A stretch of DNA of 64,000 bases. Origin: Cyanophora paradoxa. Its lineage: Eukaryota; Glaucocystophyceae; Cyanophorales; Cyanophoraceae. Under the pieces are notes generated by a model. That model was not told where the DNA came from. It worked only from the letters and a program-made list of their open reading frames with translations, and did no database searches. Location: the NCBI GenBank assembly GCA_004431415.1, contig QPMI01000647.1:62001-126000 (forward strand). The letters run 5' to 3'. The position numbers and the translations under genes were made by a program. Below are positions 1 to 11,167 of this stretch, one piece after another. Position 1 is the stretch's first letter, and every line of letters begins with the position of its first letter.

Positions 1-28
1 CTGCCCGGGAAGGCTCTCAGATAGGTCT

Positions 29-3000
29 CTAAAAGTAGAGGCCGCGCAGGTAGCCCTGGGCCACACGGACCGTGGCGGCGAAGGAGACGGCGTACTCGCC
101 CTCGGGCCCCGCCTCCACCTTCCGGGGGGGGCGACGGTCAGTAAGAGAGTAAAAGGAAGGAAGGCTCTGAAGGCTTCGGAACGCGGAGAGATTTAACGCG
201 AAGGAGAAAGGTTTCGGGGTGGGGACGAAGGTCAGAAGGTCTTTATAGAGCGGAAAGGAATGCTGAAGGCTTCTTAGGACCTCAGAAGGTCCTCCGACGT
301 GGGGAAGGAATGCTGAAGGCTTCGGAAAGCGGGGGCCCGGCCCACCTTGACGTCGGAGGGGCGGATCTCGACGGCCGCCCCTCCGGTCGCCGCGCCCGCC
401 ACGCGCACCGCCAGCAGGCCCGCGTCCGCGCCCTGGCGGGGGCGGGGGCGCGATCAGATCGGACTCCGATAGAAGAGAGAGGAAGTTGGAGCTAAGGGCC
501 CGGCGCGGGATGGGGATCGGACCTTGGGGCGGGGGTTCCCGCTCCCGTCCCGCATCTTGACCACCGCCCGCACGGGCTCCGGCCCGCACTGCGCCCCCGC
601 CCGAAATCAGAGATTTCCGAAGGAAATATATCGAATTCTCCTCCTCCTCCGGACCTGGCGGGGCGCCCCCGGGGCGAGGCCGGGGACGGGTACGAGCTCC
701 AGCGTCGACGCCGCCGGGTCCAGCGCCGCCGGCTTGACCTGGTGGGGGGGGGGGAATAAGGGGGGTAGGAGGAGGGGGAGGGGTAGGGGGAGAGAGAGAG
801 GACCTTCCACTTGATCGGAGTACCCGCCAGCGGGCCCTTCCCCGCGATGGCGACCATGATCTTGTACTCCCCCGTCGTGTCCAGCTCCAGCGGGATCTCG
901 TACCTGCGGGGGGAGGGGTACGGTAAAAATCACGAAGAAAAGCAGCCGAGAGCTATGCTGAGGGCGTACAGGGCCTTCTCGAGCGGGACGGCCTTGGGGT
1001 GCCCCCCCTTGTTCTCTCCCGGACCCTCCAGCGAGACCTGCGAACGAAGGGCGCTCGGTTCGAGCAGGTGGGGGGGAAGGAGATCGGGGGGTACGCGCCT
1101 CGATCTCGTCAGCGTCGCCGCCGGCCTCGCGGGGGTTGCCGTACGCGTCGCAGACCGTCAGCTTGAGAGCGAACTACGGTAGAGTTCAGAAGAGAAGAAG
1201 AGAGAAGAGTTGAGAAGAGAAGAAGAAGAAGAGATGAGCGGGCCTTGTCGCCGGCCTCAGAGTCCTTTCGGCCGCCTGCGTCCACCTTCGTCTTGTTCGG
1301 GTCGGGCGGCCCCGGGACGACCATAGCGCGGAACGGCGAGCCCGGCACCGCCTCCCGGGCGACCTAAAGAAGAAGAAGAAGACGTTAAGAAGGGAAAGGG
1401 GAAGAAGGGCGGGGTACAGTGCAGACCTCGACGTGGAGCGCGTACTCCCCCGCCGCCTGCGGGGCCGCCGAGAGCTCGTACGCCCCCGGCTCCTCCTTGA
1501 TCGGCTTCACCTGAGGCGCGCCAAGCCTGAGCTCGAGAAGGGGGGTACGGGAAGGGTCCGGGGGGAGGCGTACATTGACGGGGACCTCCGGGGCCTTCAC
1601 GTTGCCGTGGGACTCGCCCACGAGCCGCGCCACGAACTGCGTACGTACCCCTCAGACGGGGAAGAAGAAGGAGGGGGAGGGATGGAGGGGGGTACAGGGC
1701 ACCTGGCTGGAGTCGTCGAACCCGGGGCCTCGCAGGTTTCCGAAGAGGTCCCGGGCAAGCAGGGCCCAGGAGAGGGGCTGCCCGGCCGGCGCCGCCCCCT
1801 CCGGCGGGCCCCGCAGCAGCGAGCACGAGGTGCCCACGGGCGGTCCCGGGTAGATCCGGATAGGCAGCGGGCAGTCCTGGATCTACCCGCCGATCCGATC
1901 AGGTTCGAGGCCGGCGCGGCATTAGGAAGGCGCGGGTTCGAACCAGGGCGGCGTCCTTTCCGAAGCGGATCTCGAGGTCGTAGTCGCCCGCAGCGCGCAG
2001 CGCGACCGAAGCGGTGTATACCCCCTCTCCCAGCGCCTCGATCTGGAGGGGGGGATAAGTGAAATGATGGGGGTTAGAGGCGCGCGGGGGGGGGGGAGGG
2101 AGGGGGACCTTGACGGGCTCCTCCTTCGCGGGTCCGCAATGCTGCGACAGCGGCGCGAAGGGCGCCCGCGCGAAGATCTGTACCCCGGGGTCAGGGTTAC
2201 GCGATTTTTGAGGGGTACCGGCCCGCTCGCCTGCGCCGAAAGGAACTGGAAGTCGTCCCCCTCCGTCCTGACATTCCCGTACCGGTCCTTGGCCAGCACG
2301 CGGGCCTGCGGGAGTACGTCGTCAGGAAATGCCGGGGTACGGGGGCGGGTGGTTTATGAATCGCGTACCCAGACCAGCTCGCCGGCGGCCGGCCGGGATT
2401 CGAGGTCGCACTCGAACGTGCACGCCGGCCCGAAGAGCGGGCCTGGGCGGGATTCGATCCGGGGGCGACAAAATGGGGGAGGGGAGGAAGCGGACCCGGG
2501 GTAACGGGCCAGATGACCGGGCTACCGCTCAGAGCGACGCCCGCGACGGATACGTGCACCTCGACGTTCCCGGCCACCTGGGGGGGGGGGGGGGGGCGTC
2601 AGAAGCGGGGGGTACGGGCGCGGCGGGAGGGGGGATTACCGTGGGCTTGAACTCGAGGGCGTACCCCCCCTCGCCCATGTCCCGCAGCGTGTGCTCGGGC
2701 GGCGGCGCGTCCCCTTTCACGATCTTGACCTGCGCCGTGCCCCTCCCCTTCAGAACAGCGGATTCGAGCCGGGGACGAGGAGGCGAACCTCGAAGTCGAG
2801 CTCGTCGGCGCCGCCGGAGCGCAGGTTGGAGTACGCGTCCCGGGCCAGGATGGCGAGCAGGGCGCCCTGGCCGGCCACGCCCCCCGCCGGGCCCGCCGCC
2901 ACCGCCACCTGCAGAACATAAGAGAGGAAGAGGAAGATTTAAGAAGAGGAGAAGAGAGTGCCTGGGAGTGGGGGCCGTCGAGGAGTCCCGGGAAGACCCG

Positions 3001-6000
3001 GACGTCCACGGGGCTCCCCGCCACGTGGGCGCCCCCGCAAGCGATCGAGAGGACGTAGCGACCGGCGCGGGTCGGTCCGACCGAGAGGCAGTAGCGGCCC
3101 TCCTCGTCCTCCTCGCCCTCCGGCTTGATCTGAGTGAGGGGTTCAGGTGAGCCTTCTTCTTCTACTTGTTTCTGCTACCCTTCATCGTCTTTTCGCGTAC
3201 CCGGAGCGTCTCGGTGCGGGGCGCGGAGACGGCGAGCGCCGGGTCGTCGGGCATGGGCCCCTCCAGGGTGGCCGCGTACGCCCCGGCGTCCCCGCGCCCC
3301 TCCCGCAGGTTCCCGACCGAGTCCCGGGCCTGAAAGGCGCTCTAAGAGGGCGAAGGGGAGATGAGGCCGGAGGGGGGTACTGCGCGCGCACGTCGATGCG
3401 GATGGTGCCCGGCTCGCCAGCTAGCACGTTCAGCTTCCCGACCTGACGGTGGGGGGTACGGTCGATCAGAAAAGGGGGGTACAGGTGCCGCAGGCCCGGG
3501 CGCGCCTCGCCGGTCGAGGCGCGGCAGATGGAGCGGCCGGCGTCGGGCTCCCCGGGGTACACCACGACGGTGAACGGGCTACCCCCGATGGGGCGGCCCT
3601 CCAGGTACACCTCGAGCACGTACTCCCCCGCGGACTGCTCGGGGATACGTCATTCCACAAAAAGAGGCGAAAAATCAAGGGGGGTACGCGCCTTCGGCGT
3701 GTACGTGACGTCCGTGCCGCCGGCGCGGGCCTTCACGTCGCAGTGGAGGGCCGCCTTGCCCTCGGGCGGGTCCGTCGCCCGCGCCCTCCCCTCGCTCCAC
3801 AGCTGAGAAAGCGAGCGAAAAAAAAGAGGGTCAGGGGCTCCTAGGAGGAACAACGAGGGGGGTACGGCTTCATTCGGACCTTGACGGCGTACATGTGCGC
3901 GGAGACGACGGCGCGCGCCGTGATGCGGTTGCGCCGGCGCGCCGCCCGCTCCCTCGCCACCCGCGCCTAAGAAAGAAGTTTGAGAAGGGGAGAGGAAGGA
4001 GAAGGAAAGGAGGAGGAGGAAGGGGAGCGAGTGCCTTGTGGGCCTCGGCGCGGCGGCGGCGGTAGGCGCGGTCCGCCTCGTCGTCCTCGTTCGGGAGGGT
4101 GTCCGCCTCGGCCAGCTCCGACCCGCTGTCCTCGTCCACCTGCGCGGCGGGGCCGAGCGTCAGGGCGGCGGGTGGATGGATGGATGGAGGAGTCTAAAGC
4201 GCCTGTGGCTTGCTAAGTAAGGCGGGGCGGGGCCGAGCGTCAGGGCGGCGGGTGGGTGAATGGAGGAGGCGGACGCGTCAATCTCCGTCTCTAAAGCGAC
4301 TGTGGCTTGCTAAGTAAGGCGGGGCGGGGCGGGGCGGGGCGGGGCGGGGCCGAACGCCTTTAGAGATGCTCTGATCGGCGCGAGGTGCTCTAATTCGCCA
4401 ACGCTCTAAGTGCATTTAGGGCGCCCGCCGCGCGTGCCTGGACGTCGGCCACGTCGCTCTCCCCGTCGGCGGCGGCGGAGGCGGAGGCGGAGGGGGCCGC
4501 CTCTCCGTCCGCCTTCGCTTTCTCGGGCGTCGCCTCCGCCCCCTCCTCTTCCTCCTCCCCCTCCTCGTCCTCCTCGTCCTGAAGTTGGGCGTTAAAGAGT
4601 CTATCAAGGAATCTCTTCCATATCAAGAGGGGTACCTCGTCGTCGTCGCCCTCCTCGCCGAAGCACGGGTTCCCGTACGTGTCCTTCGCCTCTGACGGGG
4701 CGCGGAGTCAGATGGCGTCGGGTGCGAGGTGAGGAGGAGAGCTGTAGCTGTAGAGCGAGATGCGCGCTCTTTCTTTATCTCTCCCTCTCCCCCTCTCTTT
4801 CTGGGCGCGGCCGGCCGCACCGACGGTGACGCGGGCGGGGAGGCCGGCGACGGCGCGCGAGGCGCCCTCCCCCGTCGCCGTCGACGTCGTCGGGTCCACC
4901 GCCGCTGAGGGAGCGAGGGGAGAGAAGGGCGGGGCGCCAGTCAGAAGTCAGTCAGTGGGGGTAGCCGCTAGATTGGTATCAAGCTTAGAGCTTAGAGCTG
5001 GAGGTTAGAGCTTAGAGGGGAGTGGAGGGAGGGAGGGAGAGCCGTCAGCCAGAAGCCGATTCTTCTTCTTCTTCGAGGGGAGGGGAGCGGCCGGGGCGCG
5101 CTTCTAGAAGTTGGAAGCTGAGAGCGGGGCGGGCGTCCTCAAGCTAAGTACGTCCTGGTTAGGACCTTCTTCCTTCATAGTAAGGTCCTATTCTTCTTGG
5201 TTAGGTCCTAGGACAAGGAGAGAGAACGCTCGGGCCCGGCCTCGCCGGCCTCACCGGGGTAGCAGCGGAGGCGGTGGGCGCCCGCCCCGATCGCCTTCCC
5301 CCCGACGCTCAGAGCCACCTCGTGCTTCCCCGCCCTCCGGATCGTGTACTGCACGGGGGAAACCGGCGGCTCAGTTCAAGCGTAGGGGCATATCTTCTGC
5401 ATATCTTCCCTTCCTCCCCCCTCCTCTTCCCCCTCCCCCGCCCACCTTGACGATGTAGGAGCCGTCGCCGCGGTCCGTGACCGCCGCCTCCCAGTCCCCT
5501 TCCTCCACCTTCGGGCCCCGGATCTCCACCCGCATGTCCTGCGCACGGGGTGGGGAGTGGGGTGTACGGTTCAGTTTGGCCTGGAGGGGGTACAGTGCTT
5601 TTTGGATTGGGGGGGGGGGGGGGGGGGGCTCGCCCTGAGGTCGCCCCCCTGCTCCATCTGCTCCCCGTCGTCGCTGACGGCGACTACCCGGAACCAGGAC
5701 TCCTCCCCGGCCTGGGGGGTACGGCATTTCCGTACGGTAGGGGGTACGGGAAAGGGACGGATGGAGGGGGGCTACCTTGCAGCGGCGGAGTCCCGCGCCC
5801 TCCGCGAAGCACTGCGCCGGGTCCACGTTCGCTGCGGGGGCGCGTCACGGACGGGGGTACGCCGAATCTGGCGGGCGGCGGGGGGGTACGCGCTCATATC
5901 GCAGATGGCGCCGGCGTGCCCGTAACGGGGTAGGGGCGCGCGCTCGTCGAACTCGTACAGGCGGATCCAGCCGGCGTCTGCCGCGCGGCTCAGCGGGGGG

Positions 6001-8753
6001 GTACGAGAAAGAAAGAGGGAGGGATGGGGGGGGTACGTGCGCGCCTGGGTTGGTGGTGTCGAAGCAGTGGAGCTCCGAGAGCCAGGGCCCGTCCCGGCGG
6101 CCCGTCCACCCGCCGAACAGGAAGAGCATCGAGCGCCCGACGGGCCACATCGAGGCACCCTCCCGCGGCCGCGGCCAGGCGCCGTCGTACCCCCCGTACG
6201 CCGTCCACTCCCCCGTCCTCGGCTCGTACGCGAACAGCTGCGGCGAAAGTGAGCGGGGTTGGTGGGAGGGAAGGTTGAAGGAGGGGGGTAGGGGCAGCGC
6301 CCGCCTCGTTGCTGTACTGGGGCGGGGGGGAGATAGGGCCGCCGGGTACGGGAGGCTCGTCCGGCAGGATGGCACCGCCGAAGACCCAGAGCCGTCCCAT
6401 GACGAAGGCAGCGCAGTGCCCGTAGCGGGGGCGAGGCCTGAGGCCTCTCAGAAAGAGGAAAGCGGGAGGGGAAGAGGCGGGGGGGGAGGGGGGGGGTACC
6501 GTTCGCCGGCGGAGCGGGCCCGGCGCCACTCGACGGCAATGGGGGGCGAGGGCCCAAAGGGCACGCGCGGGCCCGAGCCGCGCCGGATGCCGGCCACGTA
6601 GATATCTGTGGGTGGGGTACGCGGTTCGGGATTCGTTTGGGTAAAAAAAGAAGGGGGTACGCGCCGTCCGGGCAGCAATAGTACGCGGTCTCGAACTCGG
6701 GGCGGCGGACGTCGTCCGCGGACCGCCCCCCGTACATAATTAGAGCGCCCTGCGGACTCTTAGCGATTGGAAAGAGGGAGGGAGCAGACCGCCCGGGGTA
6801 CCGGAAAGACGAAGGTGAGGGTGTGGTCGCAGCGGGGGGTAGGGAGGAGCCCCTCCCCCTCGTACGAGGACTGCCGTACTCTCCCCCACTCCAGCGCTGC
6901 CGCAAAGGCTTCAGGGGGTACGCGGTGCTTTGAGGCGGGGAGGGCTACTCACCGTCGTCGGCGCGGTAGAGGCCCCACATGTCGTCGAGGGGCCTCCCGT
7001 TGGGGCCTCTACCCCCGTGGACCAGCATCACCTGGGAGGGGGGTAAGAGTTAACAGTCGGCGGGGGTACGGAACGAGCGGGAGGGGGTACGGGATTACCT
7101 CGCGCCACGCGACGGCGGCGGCGTGCCCGTCGCGCTTGCGGGGGCCGCTGCCGGGCCCGTCCGCGCCGGCGGCCGTCTGCAGCTCGGGGCGGACCCAGCG
7201 CGCCGCGTCCACATCGAACACGTGGACGTCCGAGAAGCGCTGCCGCACGTCCGTACCCCCGAAGACAACCACGATGCTGTTCCCGAACTTTGGAAAGGGG
7301 AGGGGGGGGGGGGGGATGCGAGTCAGCGGCCGAGGGGGGGAGAGACGGGCGGGGGGGTAGCGCACGCTCCAGCCGCCGTCCATGTCCGTCGAGAGGCGGA
7401 GGTGGCTAGCAGAGGCCCGAACGCGCGGGGTCGGCCCGCCCTGCGCAAGGAGCGCGGTCAGCCCCAGAAAAGAGCACGGGGCCAGCCGGGGGTACGGGGT
7501 CGCACGTGGGCCAGCCGGGGGTACCAGTTGATGCCCTCCCGACCCGTACCCAGCGCGTGCGTGTCCGCGAACATGTAGCTGCACCCCCCGTCGGATTCGA
7601 GGGCCTCCTTCGGCGGGCGGCGCCCCCAGTACGTTTCTGCTCCCGGATCAAATCAGATTCGAAGTCCCCGGATCGAGTCCCGGCGGGAAGGGTTCCGCAC
7701 CGTAGACCTGCCAGGCCTTCCGCCAGTACCCCCGGGAGCCGCCCTGGTCTCCGAAACCGCTGCGCGGGGTTCGTGGGCTCAGGCGCCGGCTCGGGGACCG
7801 TTCCGGGGGGGGGGGGTACGCCGCACCCGAAGACGAAGAGGGTACGCTTGCGGAGGACCTTGCGCACGTTCGTCATCGTGCGGAGGAGGCGCGAGCCCCC
7901 GCCGCCGCCGCCCGAGGCCGGCGGGCGCCGTCCGTGGGCGTGGGCGGCCGCCGGCGGGGGCGGAGCGGGCATGGCCTCCCCGCCGCTTTCGGCCGCAGCC
8001 ATCGCCGAGGAAAGGATGACGTCCTTGTAATACACGGGCTGCTGGATGTAAGAAAGAAGTTATAGAAGCTGTAATGACGAAAGAGGAGGACCTTAGCGGC
8101 GACGGGGGAGGGCAGCCCGCCGCCGGCGCCGGCGCCGCCCGACCGCAGCGGGGAGGCGGGGCCGGTTCCGGCGCGGCGGGACCCGCCCTGATCGTCCCCT
8201 GTACCCCCCTCCTCCTCCAAGGCGACGTTGCCCCAGGCGCCAGCGATGCGCGCGCGCCGGAGATTCATCACGGTACGGGCCCCGACCAGGTCGACCTCCA
8301 GCCCCGCGGAGATGGGGCGCGGCAGATGCACGCCGGACCCGGCCTGGGTCAGCGGCCCGCTCTGCGAAGCACACGTGAGGAGCGCGGGGTAAAGGGGCGG
8401 GGAAAGGTGCGCGCCTGCGTCTTGTACGCGTTCACCGGGTCGTACCCGATGCCGTTGTAGCCGCGGGCGAGCCGCGCGCTGGAGGGGCGCTGCCGCAGCG
8501 TCGGCGACTGCGGCCGATGCATCGAGAAGCCGTTGGCCCCCGGCGGCGGCGCGCCCATCGCCCGGCCCGGGCCGTCGCTGGGCAGCCGCCGGGGCGCCGA
8601 GACCGGGCGGCCGGCGCTGCCGTACGGGCTGCTACCGTACGACCGGCCCGGCGAGGTCGCGCGCCGGGCGGACAGCCGCCCCTCATTCCACACGTATCGC
8701 TTGACGGGCCCCACGCTCAGGGGCTTCGCCAATGCCTCCTGCTCCTCCTCCAT
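29..8753 (-). CDS. Kelch-repeat/filamin-repeat fusion protein
   Basis: This is a multi-exon gene whose predicted protein starts MEEEQEALAKPLSV and ends GYLRGLYF. After a Ser/Arg/Pro-rich N-terminus, about 7.6-5.9 kb encodes kelch blades: SFGNSIVVVFGG, RYGHCAAFVMGRLWVFGG and SMLFLFGGWTGR with downstream W and Y residues. About 5.85 kb to the end encodes filamin/ABP280 Ig-like repeats, seen as GDGSYIVKY, GSPFRAMVVPGPPDPNKTK, GGSPFTVVVYPGEPDAG and RYGNVRTEGDDF. An acidic Glu/Asp/Ala-rich linker lies at 4.1-4.6 kb. Two joins were checked by frame. GGWS to FGNS uses a GTGCGC donor. IRP to NVDPAQC uses a 29-base GTACCCC intron and links the last blade to the first filamin repeat. Kelch propellers bind proteins and filamin repeats usually build rods. 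No actin-binding CH domain was seen, so actin cross-linking is not supported. A split into two genes is possible but less likely. Confidence 0.72.
4147..4340. repeat. Imperfect tandem duplication inside an intron of the kelch-filamin gene
   Basis: Two units share GGCGGGGCCGAGCGTCAGGG near their start and GTGGCTTGCTAAGTAAGGCG near their end. They are separated by about 80-100 bases, and the second unit carries extra sequence. A GGGGC homopolymer-like run (GGGGC repeated about six times) follows at 4318-4351. The block lies between two exons of the minus-strand gene and is not coding. Confidence 0.75.
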
Positions 8754-8806
8754 CGCGGGCGCGACGCCCGGCGGTCTGACGAGTCGAGGGTCAGGGCGCG
8801 GCAGCC
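8754..8806. promoter_or_regulatory. Very short divergent intergenic/promoter region
   Basis: Only 53 bases separate the start codon of the kelch-filamin gene (minus) from the proposed start of the lipoate ligase (plus). No TATA box is visible and the segment is GC-rich. If both starts are right, the two genes share a bidirectional promoter that must also lie within their 5' exons. Confidence 0.4.
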
Positions 8807-9977
8807 ATGGATGTGCAGGAGGACATAGAACGTCTCCAAGCGGCGATTCTGGCCCCGAGGAGCCCGCAGCTAAGGTTGGAGCCGCACGGGTCAACGCGGT
8901 CCGGGCGAGCGGCTGGAGCGCCCACATCGCACGCGGATCGCATGCTTCTAAGCTGCGCAGCAGCGTTGCGTGGCCAGCGGCGACGTACCGGCGGCCGCTC
9001 CAAAAGCGTCCACACCCTCAGGACGCTCCAAAGCCGCCGAGGTGCCACTAATCAACGGTAACTGGGCTATACTATCGATTGCTTGAGCCGCTATGCGCTG
9101 CGTTGGCCCTGCTTGGCTCTCTCTCTTGTTGCAGACACGGGATCGACTCCTTCAAGACCCATTTCTCGATGGCGGCCCGGCCAGCGGTGAACTTCGTCAG
9201 GCTGTCGCGGGGCTGCATCCTGCGACAGCTGCACCTCGAGGAGAGGCTATATCGCACGGCCCAGAGCAACTGGTGCATCGTACTCGACGGCGCCGCCCGG
9301 CCGGCGGTCGTCATGGGCATCAGCGGCGTGCCGGAGAAGCTTCTAGACCTTGAGGCGATTCGGCGGGCCCCGATCCCGGTTTACAGGCGCTTCACGGGCG
9401 GCGGGACCGTTGTAGTGTGCGCCTCGCTCGCGCCCCCGAGCCAGCTCCGCCTCAAGCCGCCGCTTCCCGCAGGGACGAGCAGACGCTCTTCATCACGCTG
9501 CTGTTCAACGGGCAGCAGCTTGGCCTGCAGGCCTTCCCGCGCGAGATCATGCGCTGGACCGAGGAGCTCTACCAGCCCGTCTTCGGGCGGGACTTCCGCC
9601 ACGTGGAGAACGACTACGCCTACGGCGATCTGAAGTTCGGCGGCAACGCGCAGGCGATCAGCCGCGACCGCTGGCTTCACCACACGTCGTTCCTGTGGGA
9701 CTTCCAGCTCGAGCGCATGGCGTACCTCCAGCTGCCGGAGCGGCGGCCCGCGTACCGCCAGAGCAGGTCGCACGGCTCGTTCCTCTGCCGCCTGCGCGAC
9801 TACTTCCCCTCCCGCGACGACCTCGTCGCCCGCGTCGAGGCGCGCCTCGCGGAGCGCTTTGACGTGCGGCGCGTGAGCGCGGAGGAGGCGGAGGCCGAGT
9901 GCGACCCCGCGCACCGCTGCCAGTCCGCGGAGGTCGACTTGTCTGGCGCCCCGCGCGCCCCGGCGGCCGGCGGCTGA
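8807..9977 (+). CDS. Lipoate-protein ligase A-like protein (LplA/BPL fold)
   Basis: Members of this family attach lipoate or octanoate to a lysine on 2-oxoacid dehydrogenase E2 and glycine-cleavage H subunits, normally in mitochondria or plastids. Three exons were resolved by frame: 8807-9057, 9135-9416 and 9473-9977. The introns are GTAACT...TTGCAG and GTGCGC...CGCAG. Joining exons 2 and 3 restores RFTGGGTVVVDEQTL, the family's R-(S/T)GGG-V-D motif. The catalytic-lysine motif is DLKFGGNAQAISRD (K codon near 9632), followed by HHTSFLWDF, as expected for the family. The N-terminal exon (MDVQEDIERLQ) is not conserved to my knowledge and does not look like a classical presequence. An internal Met at 9169 (MAARPAVNFVRLSRG) is an alternative start that would give a basic, transit-peptide-like N-terminus. 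Confidence 0.85.
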
Positions 9978-10454
9978 GGACGGCGGCGGCGCATCCTGGA
10001 ATCGCTAGATCTAGAATCGATCTGCGGCCCGCAGTTCGCTGCTCCATCGCACCCGGTGCGCAAGCTTTGCCCGCTGCGCTTCATCATCAAGCCCTGACTT
10101 CCTTCCTGCAGCTTCGCGTCGGTGTGGACGCCACTGAACCAAGCCGAATCGAAGGCGGAGCTGCCTGCAGCTGGCCATGGTTCTGGACGCCGCCGGCCGG
10201 CCGGCCAACCGACGCGGCCGTCACGTCGCGCTAGCGCTCGGCATCGACCGCCTAGCCTGGCGCTCGGCTACCCAGGCGCCGCAGCTGTGGCGCTGGCCCC
10301 GCGCGCGCGGCCTAGGCCAGCATAGGCCTTGGCACTTTAGCTTCCGTGTGCTAGGATTCAATTCGATGCGTTTGTTTCTTACCGATCGTCGAGTCCTCCG
10401 AGTCCGCCCAGTGGCCGCCGCCGCGCACATGTACAGCTGCAGCGCTAGCCGGCC
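9978..10454. other. Intergenic; no gene recognised
   Basis: This is the 3' flank of the lipoate ligase gene. The sequence is GC-rich with GGCCGGCCGG runs and many CTAG tetranucleotides. I see no convincing exon. Confidence 0.5.
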
Positions 10455-10462
10455 GCGCGCGC

Positions 10463-10974
10463 TAGGCTTGCGGCTCTAGTCAAGCCGACTAGCTAGCCGG
10501 CTTGACTAGCGGCCCTCGGCCCGCGACTCTAGCCGCCCTCTTGGGAACGCTAGTCGGCTGGCCAGCCCGACTAGCGGGCCATCAGGCTAGCCGACTGGCC
10601 AGCCGGCGGCCAGCCGGGCCCCTACGGGGGGGGCTACCCCTCAGAAGGGGTACAGAAAGGGGGAAAACTGGCTAGGAAAGAGTGAATTCGAAAAACCTGT
10701 GATTTGGAGCCTCAAAAGAGTGTCAAGGTGATGTTAAGGTGATTGCGAGCCGCTGAGCATGTTTTCGCGTTCAACAACACGATAGACATGCTTCTCGCGG
10801 GACTAGAGGCGGCTAGAGGGGGGGGGAGAAGCCCGAAACTAGCTAGCCGGCTATTAATTAGGCGCCGAAGGCGCCTCCGCTAGCGCTAGCCAAACTAGCT
10901 AGCGGCTAGAGCCAGGAGTCCGGGCGGCTTGACTTGACTAGAGCCGGGGGGGCTCCGAGCTAGTCGCAAGCCTA
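10463..10974. mobile_element. hAT-like MITE (non-autonomous DNA transposon)
   Basis: The ends are TAGGCTTGCG and CGCAAGCCTA, a 10-bp terminal inverted repeat beginning TAGG as in hAT elements. The element is flanked by GCGCGCGC at 10455-10462 and 10975-10982, a perfect 8-bp duplication, although of low complexity. The inverted repeat continues imperfectly inward through CTAGTCAAG-CCG segments. The interior has many copies of CTAGC/GCTAG in both orientations and no open reading frame. Its length of 512 bp suits a MITE. Confidence 0.7.
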
Positions 10975-11167
10975 GCGCGCGCGCGGCGCCGGCGCCGCCG
11001 AGAACTATACCAAATCTAGGCCAATAACCCGGTTTCGTGCACCTCACCGCGCGGCCGCTGCAACTTCGAGCTCAACCTTGCTGGCTCTGCCGCGCGTGTA
11101 CCCGGACTGTCCTAGCGAGGTCGTACCCGGCTGGCCGCTCTTGCTGCCGCCAGCGCTCGTCGGCGAC

